Origin: Vescimonas fastidiosa
Lineage (GTDB): Bacteria > Bacillota > Clostridia > Oscillospirales > Oscillospiraceae
NCBI RefSeq assembly: GCF_018326305.1
Contig: NZ_AP023415.1
Location: forward strand, 248,001-312,000
Direction: 5' to 3'
Length of the DNA: 64,000 nucleotides
In this document: positions 8,333 to 16,192 of the stretch, one piece after another
Position numbering within the stretch: the first letter of the stretch is position 1
Layout of the letters: each line of letters opens with the position of its first letter
The notes under the pieces: generated by a model
Seen by the model: only the letters and a program-made list of their open reading frames with translations
Databases searched by the model: none
Told to the model about the DNA's origin: nothing
Translations under genes and position numbers: made by a program

Positions 8333-9183
8333 AAAACGGAATTGAAGCTATGATTACGGACATTACAGCCACTACCGCCGAAGCGGAGGACTACACAGGC
8401 GAGGACGGGCTTTTATACTGCGGTAAGTGCCATACGCCCAAAGAAGCCTATTTTGCAGAGGGAAAGACTTGTTTCGGGCGTGACCGCCACCCGGCAGAGT
8501 GCGACTGCCAGCGGGCAGCCCGTGAAAAGCAGCAAGCCGCCGAAAGCCGACAGAAGCACCTTGAAAAAGTGGAGGACTTGAAACGCCGGGGCTTTACCGA
8601 CCCTGCTATGCGGAACTGGACATTTGAGCATGACAACGGCAGAAACCCGCAGACCGAAACCGCCCGCTTTTATGTGGAGAGCTGGGAAACCATGCAGGCT
8701 GAAAATATCGGCTACCTGTTTTGGGGCGGCGTGGGGACGGGAAAAAGCTACCTTGCCGCCTGTATCGCCAACGCCCTTATGGAAAAAGAGGTTGCCGTCT
8801 GCATGACAAACTTTGCAACGATACTGGGTGACCTTGCCGCCAGCTTTGAGGGCAGGAACGAATATATTTCCCGCCTTTGCAGCTACCCTCTGCTGATACT
8901 TGATGATTTCGGTATGGAGCGAGGAACAGAATACGGGCTGGAACAGGTTTACAGCGTGATTGACAGCCGTTACCGAAGCGGCAAGCCGCTGATCGCCACG
9001 ACCAACCTCACGCTGGAGGAATTGCAGCACCCGCAGGACACGCCCCACGCCCGTATCTATGACAGGCTGACTTCCATGTGCGCCCCCGTCCGCTTCACGG
9101 GCAGCAACTTCCGAAAGGAAACCGCACAGGAAAAGCTGGAACGCTTAAAGCAACTGATGAAGCAGCGAAAGGAGAGCCTATGA
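8329..9183 (+). CDS. DnaC-like helicase loader ATPase
   Basis: This is a 284-residue AAA+ protein. A Zn-finger-like N-terminus (CGKCHTP...C.C near residues 26-60) precedes the ATPase domain, with Walker A WGGVGTGKSYLAA near residue 142 and Walker B LLILDDFG near 187. DnaC/DnaI loaders place the replicative helicase on the origin. The start overlaps the stop of the replisome organizer (ATGA), so the two are translationally coupled. TnpW overlaps its own stop in the same way. Confidence 0.88.
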   Translation: MKNGIEAMITDITATTAEAEDYTGEDGLLYCGKCHTPKEAYFAEGKTCFGRDRHPAECDCQRAAREKQQAAESRQKHLEKVEDLKRRGFTDPAMRNWTFEHDNGRNPQTETARFYVESWETMQAENIGYLFWGGVGTGKSYLAACIANALMEKEVAVCMTNFATILGDLAASFEGRNEYISRLCSYPLLILDDFGMERGTEYGLEQVYSVIDSRYRSGKPLIATTNLTLEELQHPQDTPHARIYDRLTSMCAPVRFTGSNFRKETAQEKLERLKQLMKQRKESL

Positions 9184-9368
9184 CAGAAACGAAACAGACA
9201 AGCACCACCAAAACAGACCGCCGCCCGGACTGTGTGACGGAAATCCGCATGGGCAACTCCGTCCTTACCGTTTCCGGCTTCTTCAAGCAGGGCGCAACCG
9301 ACACCGCAGCCGACAAGATGATGAAAGTGCTGGAAGCGGAAGCTGCTACACAAAAAACGGCGATTTGA
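9180..9368 (+). CDS. TnpW-like transposon protein
   Basis: This 62-residue protein has a pattern shared with the proteins at 20027 and 39424: a variable N-terminus, a short beta segment (NSVLTVSGFF), then TAADKMMKVLEAEA. TnpW-type proteins are encoded beside the large serine recombinase in Tn4451-like elements. No biochemical role is established to my knowledge. The start overlaps the dnaC-like stop by ATGA, and the recombinase follows 111 bp later. Confidence 0.7.
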   Translation: MTETKQTSTTKTDRRPDCVTEIRMGNSVLTVSGFFKQGATDTAADKMMKVLEAEAATQKTAI

Positions 9369-9479
9369 CCGACCATAAAGAAGCAGATTTGACGCTTTTG
9401 CCGCTATACAGACAGCCGCCCCATGTGGTACAATCAAGGTACGGAATAGTGGGGCTGGCTGTCGGAAACGGAGGATTTT

Positions 9480-11090
9480 ATGTTAAGACAGACCAACCAA
9501 CAACCAATTACCGCCCTTTACCCAAGACTATCCCATGAGGACGAGCTGCAAGGCGAAAGCAATTCCATTTCCAATCAGAAGCGTATCCTTGAAACCTATG
9601 CAAAGCAGAACGGCTTTTCCAATCTGCGCTGGTACACGGACGACGGTTATTCTGGTGCGAACTTTCAAAGACCCGGTTTTCAAGCCATGCTTGCGGACAT
9701 TGAAGCCGGAAAAGTCGGGACAGTTATCGTAAAGGATATGTCGAGGTTAGGGCGAAACTACCTGCAAGTGGGAATGTACACGGAAATGATTTTCCCACAG
9801 AAAGGTGTCCGCTTCATCGCTATCAATGACGGAGTGGACAGCGCACAGGGCGACAATGACTTTGCCCCGCTGCGGAATATCTTTAACGAATGGCTGGTGA
9901 GAGATACGAGCAAGAAAATCAAAGCAGTAAAACGCTCAAAAGGCATGAATGGCAAGCCCATCACAAGCAAGCCTGTGTATGGCTACCTCATGGACGAGGA
10001 TGAAAATTTCATTATTGACGAGGAAGCTGCACCCGTAGTCAAGCAGATATACAACCTCTGTCTTGCCGGGAATGGTCCGACCAAGATAGCCCGTATGCTC
10101 ACAGAGCAGCAAATCCCCACGCCGGGAACGCTTGAATACCGCAGGACGGGCAGCACCCGCCGCTACCACCCCGGCTATGAGTGCAAGTGGGCGACCAATA
10201 CCGTAGTGCATATCCTTGAAAACCGGGAATACACAGGCTGTCTGGTAAATTTCAAGACAGAAAAACTTTCTTACAAAGTCAAGCACAGTGTAGAAAATCC
10301 CCCGGAAAAGCAAGTGATTTTCGAGAACCACCACGAGCCTATCATAGACACCCAAACATGGGAACGGGTGCAGGAGCTTCGCAAACAGCGCAAACGCCCA
10401 AACCGCTATGATGAAGTGGGTTTGTTCTCCGGCATACTGTTCTGTGCGGACTGCGGCAGCGTGATGTATCAGCAGCGATACCAGACGGACAAGCGCAAGC
10501 AGGACTGTTATATCTGCGGCAACTACAAGAAACGCACCCATGACTGTACGGCGCACTTTATCCGCACCGACCTCTTGACCGCTGGTGTACTCTCCAATCT
10601 GCGGAAAGTGACCAGCTATGCGGCAAAGCATGAAGCCCGGTTTATGAAACTCTTGATTGAGCAGAACGAGGACGGGGGCAAACGCAGGAACGCCGCCAAG
10701 AAAAAGGAACTGGAAGCCTCCGAGAAACGCATAGCCGAGTTATCCGCTATCTTCAAGCGGCTGTATGAGGACAGCGTGACCGGGCGCATATCAGACGAGC
10801 GTTTCACAGAGCTGTCGGCAGACTATGAAGCAGAGCAACGGGAGCTGAAAGAAAGAGCCGCTGCTATTCAAGCGGAGCTTTCCAAAGCACAGGAAGCCAC
10901 CGTGAACGCAGAAAAGTTTATGAATGTTGTCCGGCGGCATACCAGCTTTGAAGAACTTACCCCTACTCTGCTGCGGGAGTTTGTAGAGAAAATCGTTGTG
11001 CATGAGTGCAGCTATGACGAGAACAAGACCCGCAGACAGGACATTGAGATTTATTATTCTTTTGTTGGCAAGGTGGACTTGCCCGAATAA
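9480..11090 (+). CDS. Large serine recombinase (TnpX-like)
   Basis: This is a 536-residue large serine recombinase. The resolvase catalytic domain starts with ALYPRLSHEDELQGESNSI, where the serine of RLS is the likely nucleophile. MSRLGRNYLQVGMYTE follows, then the recombinase domain, a zinc ribbon (CADCGSVMY...CYICGNYKKRTHDC, about residues 322-360), a coiled coil and a DUF4368-like end. Enzymes of this type excise and insert elements at GA dinucleotides. Here TnpW lies upstream and a terminator, XRE and TnpV downstream. I could not define the ends of the unit it moves. Confidence 0.92.
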   Translation: MLRQTNQQPITALYPRLSHEDELQGESNSISNQKRILETYAKQNGFSNLRWYTDDGYSGANFQRPGFQAMLADIEAGKVGTVIVKDMSRLGRNYLQVGMYTEMIFPQKGVRFIAINDGVDSAQGDNDFAPLRNIFNEWLVRDTSKKIKAVKRSKGMNGKPITSKPVYGYLMDEDENFIIDEEAAPVVKQIYNLCLAGNGPTKIARMLTEQQIPTPGTLEYRRTGSTRRYHPGYECKWATNTVVHILENREYTGCLVNFKTEKLSYKVKHSVENPPEKQVIFENHHEPIIDTQTWERVQELRKQRKRPNRYDEVGLFSGILFCADCGSVMYQQRYQTDKRKQDCYICGNYKKRTHDCTAHFIRTDLLTAGVLSNLRKVTSYAAKHEARFMKLLIEQNEDGGKRRNAAKKKELEASEKRIAELSAIFKRLYEDSVTGRISDERFTELSADYEAEQRELKERAAAIQAELSKAQEATVNAEKFMNVVRRHTSFEELTPTLLREFVEKIVVHECSYDENKTRRQDIEIYYSFVGKVDLPE

Positions 11091-11098
11091 CCGCCCGA

Positions 11099-11147
11099 CC
11101 TATCCGACACAATGCGCAAGTGCCGGATAGGAACGGCAAAATTTTTT
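11099..11147 (+). terminator. Terminator after first recombinase
   Basis: CCTATCC (about 11099-11105) pairs with GGATAGG, extended by CAC/GTG inside, and an AAAATTTTTT tract follows shortly after. It separates the recombinase from the XRE-TnpV operon. Confidence 0.7.
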
Positions 11148-11281
11148 ACACTTCTATTACTTCTTTATCGCACATCAGTAAAATCTCAGGGCATGAAGCA
11201 GTTCATGGCTAATTAGTTGGAACAAAAAACGAAAGGAAAAGCACAATCCAGACGGTATCAGCGGCAGGCTACAAGAATAAA

Positions 11282-11310
11282 TTGTGATTTCACAAGATTG
11301 GTGCTATAAT
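11282..11310 (+). promoter_or_regulatory. Promoter with palindromic operator for XRE-TnpV genes
   Basis: The -35 box TTGTGA (11282-11287), a 17-bp spacer and a perfect TATAAT (11305-11310) form a near-consensus promoter. TTGTGATTTCACAA (11282-11295) is an inverted repeat over the -35 box and a natural operator for the XRE protein encoded next. A GC-rich hairpin (CCGGGG/CCCCGG, about 11326-11343) lies in the 5' leader. Confidence 0.75.
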
Positions 11311-11373
11311 AAGAGAAAAGTTCCTGCCGGGGCAGCCGCCCCGGTGGTATAGATAGAAAGGCAGGAAAACAAT

Positions 11374-11646
11374 ATGCACATCAGCTATAAGCCACTCTGG
11401 CACACACTGTTAGAGCGTGATATGAGAAAAGAGGATTTAAGGCTTGCCGCTGGTATGACAACAAATATGATTGCCAACATGAGCAAAGAGGGAAAGCACA
11501 TCAGCATGGATACATTAGCCCGTATCTGCGAAACGCTGAATTGTGAGATTACCGATGTGATTGAGTTAGTACCAGACGAGCCTGCTTCCACAGGAGGTAA
11601 GGAACATGAGCGAATTGAAACCAAGAATAACGGAAAACGGAATTGA
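11374..11646 (+). CDS. XRE-family HTH regulator (small)
   Basis: This 90-residue protein has a Cro/C1-type helix-turn-helix covering residues 8-70 (DMRKEDLRLAAGMTTNMIA, then ISMDTLARICETLNCEITD). The family usually acts as an autorepressor. It is the first gene after the promoter at 11282-11310, which contains an inverted repeat. The 3' end overlaps the TnpV start by 41 bp in another frame. Confidence 0.85.
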   Translation: MHISYKPLWHTLLERDMRKEDLRLAAGMTTNMIANMSKEGKHISMDTLARICETLNCEITDVIELVPDEPASTGGKEHERIETKNNGKRN

Positions 11647-11983
11647 TTATATCCTTGTCGGAGATTATTACATCCCGGACTTGAAACTGCCGGAGGAACA
11701 CCGCCCTATCGGAAAGTACGGACGGATGCACCGGGAATATTTAAGGGAAGTCCACCCAGCCAGATTGAATACATTGATACTGACCGGGGAATTGTGGACA
11801 TATCTTGCAGACCTGAACGAACAGGCACAGGAACGGTTAGACGCCATCATGGAGCAGATGAAAACTGCCGAGGGCGTAACCGAGGAATTGAAGCGTACCC
11901 ACCAAATGGAATGGGTGCAGCGTTGCAATAACATTCATAACCGGGCAGAAGAAATTGTTTTGCATGAGATGATTTATTCATAA
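11606..11983 (+). CDS. TnpV-like transposon protein
   Basis: This 125-residue protein has the core YILVGDYYIPDLKLPEEHRP and ends IVLHEMIYS. It is a close relative of 32687-33070 (shared WTYLADLNEQA and HNRAEEI). TnpV is an accessory protein of Tn4451-type elements with no demonstrated function. AGGAGG lies 8 bases before the ATG. Here and in the topB-inserted element it lies downstream of the recombinase, which supports a conserved circular gene order. Confidence 0.8.
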   Translation: MSELKPRITENGIDYILVGDYYIPDLKLPEEHRPIGKYGRMHREYLREVHPARLNTLILTGELWTYLADLNEQAQERLDAIMEQMKTAEGVTEELKRTHQMEWVQRCNNIHNRAEEIVLHEMIYS

Positions 11984-12012
11984 CGGGAGCAATTAAATCG
12001 GAGGTATATAAG

Positions 12013-12975
12013 ATGATTGAAATTGTATTTGGTGAAAGTGCCTGTGGAAGTTTGAAAATTGCCCAAACTTACGGCAAGGGAAAGTATAGAGGAAGTGCTG
12101 TTTCAATATTTATGAGGCATGAAGACGGGAGTGTTCCATCTTCAGATGAAATGAAAAAAGCACAGCTTCAAGCACAGGAACAAGAACGCATTGCTTGGGA
12201 GAATGCTATTCCATTGGGAGGCAAGAGCTGTGATGTTTATTGTTTTGATATGGCTCTTAGTGTGGGAGATATTTCTGATAATGGAATTGGCGAACAGCGG
12301 AAAAATGTTTTCAAGAAAATGCTGTCTGTCTGCTTTGTAGAGGATTTAGATTATCAGGTTGAAGAAAAAATACAGAAAATTAAAACTACATTGACCTCAG
12401 TGATTGAACGATATGTAGCTGGGGAAGAAATTCGCATTTGGTATAGCTATAATCCAGATGAGCTTTGTGGTATGTATTGGCTTATGAAACAACTTCAACC
12501 CTTAAACTGCCAGACAACAATTTATTTGGTTAAGTTACCTACATGGGAATATGGAAAAGAAAATACTATGACATCCAAAATAGCATGGGGCGAGGTCTCT
12601 CCTGGCGAATGGGGAAACTATATAACTCTACAAGAGAAAGCTAATCCTGTATTTCTTTCAGCTTGTGCTATGAAATGGAATCAACTTCAAAATGAAAATG
12701 CACCTTTGCGTGCAATGTTAAATGGTAAATTGCAAAGCGTTTCAGAAGATATATATGATAGTTTCATTCTTCGTGAAATTGCGGAACAGCCAGAGCAATT
12801 CAAAATGGCTATTGTCATAGGTAATGTTTTAGGAAAATATCAACTTGGAATTAGTGATGTATGGATTTCCAATCGCATTGATAAAATGCTTGAAGATGGT
12901 GTGTTGGAAATTATACAGGACGCACCAAAGGGAGAAACAAATTATCGCCGAATATTAAGAAAACGAATGAAGTAA
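12013..12975 (+). CDS. DUF1835/DUF3658-like protein (AT-rich cargo)
   Basis: This 320-residue protein begins MIEIVFGESACGSLKIAQ, the DUF1835 start, with an acidic DEL-containing middle (WYSYNPDELCGMYWLM, about 140) and a winged-helix-like C-terminus of DUF3658 type. No activity is known for the family. It is noticeably more AT-rich than the recombinase and relaxase genes, consistent with later acquisition as cargo. It lies 29 bp after TnpV and may be co-transcribed. Confidence 0.65.
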   Translation: MIEIVFGESACGSLKIAQTYGKGKYRGSAVSIFMRHEDGSVPSSDEMKKAQLQAQEQERIAWENAIPLGGKSCDVYCFDMALSVGDISDNGIGEQRKNVFKKMLSVCFVEDLDYQVEEKIQKIKTTLTSVIERYVAGEEIRIWYSYNPDELCGMYWLMKQLQPLNCQTTIYLVKLPTWEYGKENTMTSKIAWGEVSPGEWGNYITLQEKANPVFLSACAMKWNQLQNENAPLRAMLNGKLQSVSEDIYDSFILREIAEQPEQFKMAIVIGNVLGKYQLGISDVWISNRIDKMLEDGVLEIIQDAPKGETNYRRILRKRMK

Positions 12976-13036
12976 TAACCACAGCACAAACCGCTGCTAC
13001 ATGGAATCCAACAAACCATGCAACAGCGGTTTTCCT

Positions 13037-13843
13037 TTACCGTTTTTTCCTCTGGTTGATAGGCGTTCCCGTTTTCTTTGATTTTTGGAGAATCCGAATA
13101 AGCCAGCGAAATTCTTCATCTGACAGATTTTTATAGTTGATACCGAGCTGCTTGCAGTAAAGCACTGCCAGTTTTTCCAAACGGCTGCCCTTGAAATTTT
13201 CGACCGCTTCCAGATTTTCTTTCAGTTCATTGGCAACAGTGGTCTGGGGCGCACTCTCACTATCCTTTTTATGGGTTTCCCGAATATCCCGGATAATCAG
13301 GTTTAGGTCATCCAGAACCATGTGGCTGAAATATTCATCATCACTGATATGGGCGGCTTGCAGCACTTTCAAATGTGGGTCATCTTCGCCAGGGCGATAC
13401 CGTTCTATGATTTCATGTCGGACAGTATCGACAAGGGTGTTGAGGTTTTGAATCTGCATGGTGGCAATCCCATCCACATAAATCTCAATGTCCGCAAGAA
13501 ACTTGATAAAGTCCTTATGGGTGGCAAGTTCGCAGAGCAGACGGTTGTTGATCCGACCGCTTTTCAGAAGTGCAACCATTTCATCGTTCAAATGCAGCTC
13601 CGTCAGTGGCGTGTTGATCTGCTCCCTGTTCTCTGTCCGGCACAGCAGATAATCGACGGAAACCCCATAGAAGTCTGCCAGCGTGATAAGGTTGCCATGA
13701 TTGATTTCCTTAAAATCTTCTTTTTCATAACTGCCAAGGGCTGATTTAGAAATACCCGTTAGTTTTGATAGTTCTTCCAGATTTAAGCCTTTGTCCTTGC
13801 GGAGTTCCCAAAGGCGTTCCTGTATGCTTGTTGCTCCTTTCAT
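13037..13843 (-). CDS. XRE-family transcriptional regulator
   Basis: This is a protein of about 268 residues. An N-terminal Cro/C1 HTH (IQERLWELRKDKGLNLEELS to YGVSVDYLL, residues about 5-65) is followed by a long helical C-terminal domain. ATG 13843 is chosen over GTG 13849 because AAGGAG precedes it by 8 bases. It is transcribed against the TnpV-DUF1835 genes and converges on them. It probably represses genes of the nested unit, but no target operator is identified. Confidence 0.85.
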   Translation of the reverse strand: MKGATSIQERLWELRKDKGLNLEELSKLTGISKSALGSYEKEDFKEINHGNLITLADFYGVSVDYLLCRTENREQINTPLTELHLNDEMVALLKSGRINNRLLCELATHKDFIKFLADIEIYVDGIATMQIQNLNTLVDTVRHEIIERYRPGEDDPHLKVLQAAHISDDEYFSHMVLDDLNLIIRDIRETHKKDSESAPQTTVANELKENLEAVENFKGSRLEKLAVLYCKQLGINYKNLSDEEFRWLIRILQKSKKTGTPINQRKKR

Positions 13844-13889
13844 GGGCACACGCTCCTTTCCAACGGTTTCATTGCTGCCGCTTATCTGG

Positions 13890-14326
13890 ATTATATCACA
13901 CTTTCCGTAATCGTGGAAATTTCTGATTTTTACCCTTAATTCCTACTTTGTGGACATACGGCACAGGGCACAAAAATGTTCTATGATACAGGTAGTTCAT
14001 CGATGGATTATTCCAATCGAATGACCAGCCTGTGTGGGATATGCTTCCCCGGCGATGTAGCGCCATGAATTTTGGCAGGGATATGGAGGAACCCTGACCA
14101 AAACGAGCGTACCAAAGGGAGCGATACGCCGCTGTGAGATTCAGGGGAGGAACGACACCGGGGAGAACTGGCGAACTGACACCGAAATGATACCGAAACA
14201 CAACAATCTGATAGGGGGACAGTCTACCCTATCGCTGATACTTCGGGAGATTTTAAGCGGCTCTATGGCTGTAATTTTACCGAAAATCGCCCCGAAACCA
14301 TACACTAAAACGGGAGGAAGCGCAAT
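13890..14326. other. Non-coding region with GATACC motifs before Cys-rich copy 2
   Basis: No convincing gene is seen. The end of the region repeats the motif CGAAATGATACCGAAA (about 14181). A closely similar run (CCGAAAATGATACCGAGATG, about 7303) stands before the first Cys-rich gene, so the upstream regions of both Cys-rich genes share ancestry. A 101-codon antisense frame (13896-14201) is open but lacks support. Part of this region could be the junction between the two nested units. Confidence 0.4.
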
Positions 14327-14515
14327 ATGCCGAGAATGAGCAAAAAGAGGAAGTATGAGCTTTCCTTTTACCTCAATGACCGGGGGCGTGTCACTTACAA
14401 CGAATTATGCCGGAAATGCCAGCATGGGTGCAAGCAGAGCTTCCGGGCGGTTGTGATTGACTGCCCCTGTTATTTATCCAAACGAGCAAAGAAAAAGGAG
14501 GAACACACAGAATGA
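14327..14515 (+). CDS. Small Cys-rich protein, copy 2
   Basis: This 62-residue protein begins MPRMSKKRKYELSFYL. It has the same cysteine pattern as copy 1 (LCRKCQHGCKQSFRA...CPCYLSKR). It is basic, probably zinc-binding, and of unknown role. The stop overlaps the next gene's ATG (ATGA), so it leads a three-gene operon with an HTH replication-type protein and a DUF3847 protein. Confidence 0.75.
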   Translation: MPRMSKKRKYELSFYLNDRGRVTYNELCRKCQHGCKQSFRAVVIDCPCYLSKRAKKKEEHTE

Positions 14516-14853
14516 ATTTTGAATTTATGACGATAGACACACCATTGCCGCCCTGTATGCCTTTTCCCAGAGCGTTGACAGGATTTCCAGTCAGCAGCAC
14601 CGCAAAGGTCATGTACTGCCGGATGCTGGACGCTATGCTCTCCAAAGGGCAGGAGGACGAGAACGGAATCCTCTTTGTCTGCTTCCCTGTCACAGCCATT
14701 GCCGCAGTCCTGTCCCGCAGCTCCATGACGGTCAAGCGTTCTCTGAATGAACTGGAAACTGCCGGACTTATCATGCGGGTGCGTCAGGGCATTGGAGAAC
14801 CAAACCGGATTTATGTGCTGATACCGGGAAAGGAGGACGCTGCCCTTGCCTGA
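14512..14853 (+). CDS. Winged-helix protein, replication-initiator-like
   Basis: This 113-residue protein begins MNFEFMTIDTPLPPCMPFPRA. It has a helix-turn-helix segment (SSTAKVMYCRMLDAML; AVLSRSSMTVKRSLNELETAGLI, residues about 25-85). The layout resembles the DNA-binding N-terminal domain of RepA_N-type or replisome-organizer proteins, without the remaining domains. It may bind the unit's origin or regulate the operon. It overlaps both neighbours. Confidence 0.6.
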   Translation: MNFEFMTIDTPLPPCMPFPRALTGFPVSSTAKVMYCRMLDAMLSKGQEDENGILFVCFPVTAIAAVLSRSSMTVKRSLNELETAGLIMRVRQGIGEPNRIYVLIPGKEDAALA

Positions 14854-15142
14854 TACCTCAAAGCTGGAAAAACTCAATCGGGAGTTGGAAAAAAGCGAAA
14901 AGAAACTGCGGAAAGCCATCAATGATGAAAAGGCATTGCAGCACCAGTTGAAACAGCTTACCCGAAAGGAACGGACGCACCGGCTCTGTACCCGTGGCGG
15001 TATGCTGGAAAGTTTTCTGCAAGAGCCGGAACGCCTGACAGATGATGATGTCATGCTGTTGTTGAAACTCATTTTTCACAGACAGGACACGCAGGAACTA
15101 TTGAAAAAACTGCTGGAACGGGAGATGCCGGAACCCCCTTAG
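14846..15142 (+). CDS. DUF3847-like coiled-coil protein
   Basis: This 98-residue protein has an N-terminal coiled coil (KLEKLNRELEKSEKKLRKAI) followed by RTHRLCTRGGMLESF, typical of the DUF3847 family found beside MobA/MobL relaxases on gut mobile elements. A relaxosome accessory role is plausible but unproven. It overlaps the preceding gene by 8 bp. Confidence 0.7.
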   Translation: MPDTSKLEKLNRELEKSEKKLRKAINDEKALQHQLKQLTRKERTHRLCTRGGMLESFLQEPERLTDDDVMLLLKLIFHRQDTQELLKKLLEREMPEPP

Positions 15143-15524
15143 TTTACTAAGGGCGCAATTATACACCACCCAAAGGTTGGTGCATTGCGTTCTCCGAAGG
15201 CTCCTCGCCGGAGGGCTGTGATTTTCCGCAGTCATGGTCTGCTCCAAATCATACAGGGGACGCTACGCTTCCCCTGCGCTGGCTGTCGCCAGCTACCCTT
15301 TTGTGGACTTGCCGCCCGGAAACACCTTGCGCTGCAAGCTGTTCCCGTCCAGCAAGTTTTATCAGTCGAGCTATCCTTATCTACGGTAATTTAGTATAAT
15401 AAGGTCAAAAAACAGAACGCTATCATTGTGCAACCGATATGCAACTGATAATTGCTTGATAGTTGGTGGTAGCAACACGGTAATTCAGATAGAATAAAGC
15501 CAACAAAGAAAGGAGGTCATCCAA
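15143..15524. other. Hairpin-rich intergenic region, possible oriT
   Basis: No gene is supported. Several inverted repeats occur: CACCACC with GGTTGGTG (about 15163-15181), CTCCGAAGG/CTCGCCGGAG, and GGGGACGC with GCTTCCCC. A TATAAT lies at 15395-15400 with only a weak -35. The position ahead of a MobQ-type relaxase fits an origin of transfer, but no conserved nick sequence is recognised. Confidence 0.4.
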
Positions 15525-15638
15525 ATGTTAGTAAACATCATTATGATTGTAGTCGGAATAGTTTTCTCATGTATCTTTGTCGGCTTGCTTATCCTTGTTA
15601 TTCGTGCATTGCTTAAATATATCCGTACAGAGAAATGA
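15525..15638 (+). CDS. Single-TM micropeptide paralogous to the next gene's N-terminus
   Basis: This 37-residue peptide begins MLVNIIMIVVGIVF and ends LKYIRTEK, with one transmembrane helix and a basic tail. AAAGGAGG lies well placed before the ATG. Its protein and DNA are a near copy of the first 36 codons of the gene at 15668-16006 (shared CIFVGLL.L..RALLKYI). It therefore looks like a tandem duplication in which only the membrane anchor was kept. Confidence 0.6.
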   Translation: MLVNIIMIVVGIVFSCIFVGLLILVIRALLKYIRTEK

Positions 15639-15667
15639 AGCCAACAGCAACATTAGGAGGTGGTCAA

Positions 15668-16006
15668 ATGAAAGTAACCGTATTTATGATAATCGTTGGA
15701 ATAATTTTCTTATGTATCTTTGTTGGTTTGCTTACCCTTATTGTTCGTGCATTACTCAAATATATCCATTCAAAAGATGTACGGCAGGAAAAATCCGTAG
15801 TGAGGAAATCGTTGGGTGAAGCACTCAAAGTACACAGAACACAGTGCAAAATGACGCAGGAATTTGTTGCTGAAACGATTGGTGTTAGCAGGCAGGCTGT
15901 TTCAAAATGGGAAAATGGAACATCCGACCCTTCCACATCAAATCTTTTTGCACTTGCAAAACTTTACGGTATTTCTGTTGAAGAATTACTAAAAGAAGTT
16001 GAATAA
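15668..16006 (+). CDS. Membrane-anchored XRE-type regulator
   Basis: This 112-residue protein has an N-terminal TM helix (MKVTVFMIIVGIIFLCIFVG) and a basic linker. A Cro/C1 HTH follows at about residues 52-108 (SLGEALKVHRTQ, EFVAETIGVSRQAVSKWENG, LAKLYGISVEELL). The HTH would face the cytoplasm. The gene lies 29 bp after the micropeptide with the matching anchor, so a hetero-oligomer in the membrane is conceivable. AGGAGG precedes the start. Confidence 0.75.
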   Translation: MKVTVFMIIVGIIFLCIFVGLLTLIVRALLKYIHSKDVRQEKSVVRKSLGEALKVHRTQCKMTQEFVAETIGVSRQAVSKWENGTSDPSTSNLFALAKLYGISVEELLKEVE

Positions 16007-16095
16007 TCTTCATGCAGATATTTTATTTCATCATCGGGCCACCCTGACCCGAACTTTCAAAACTGAATACCAGCCGCCCACCGGCGGCACCACCG

Positions 16096-16131
16096 AGCAG
16101 GAAATCTGAAAAGGTCTCCTGCTTTTTTTCT
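16096..16131 (+). terminator. Terminator before MobQ relaxase
   Basis: GAGCAGGA pairs with TCCTGCTT around an AATCTGAAAAGG-type loop and is followed by TTTTTTT. It ends the TM-HTH transcript about 60 bp before the relaxase. Confidence 0.75.
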
Positions 16132-16192
16132 GCCCCAAATGAGGTGGTAAAACGCCACCCCATCCACCAATTACCGAAAGGAGGGACACGAA

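Noticed and set aside
13896..14201. 101-codon minus-strand frame between the XRE gene and Cys-rich copy 2
   Set aside because: No ribosome-binding site, no recognised domain and odd composition. The region looks like conserved non-coding sequence, so I left it as non-coding.
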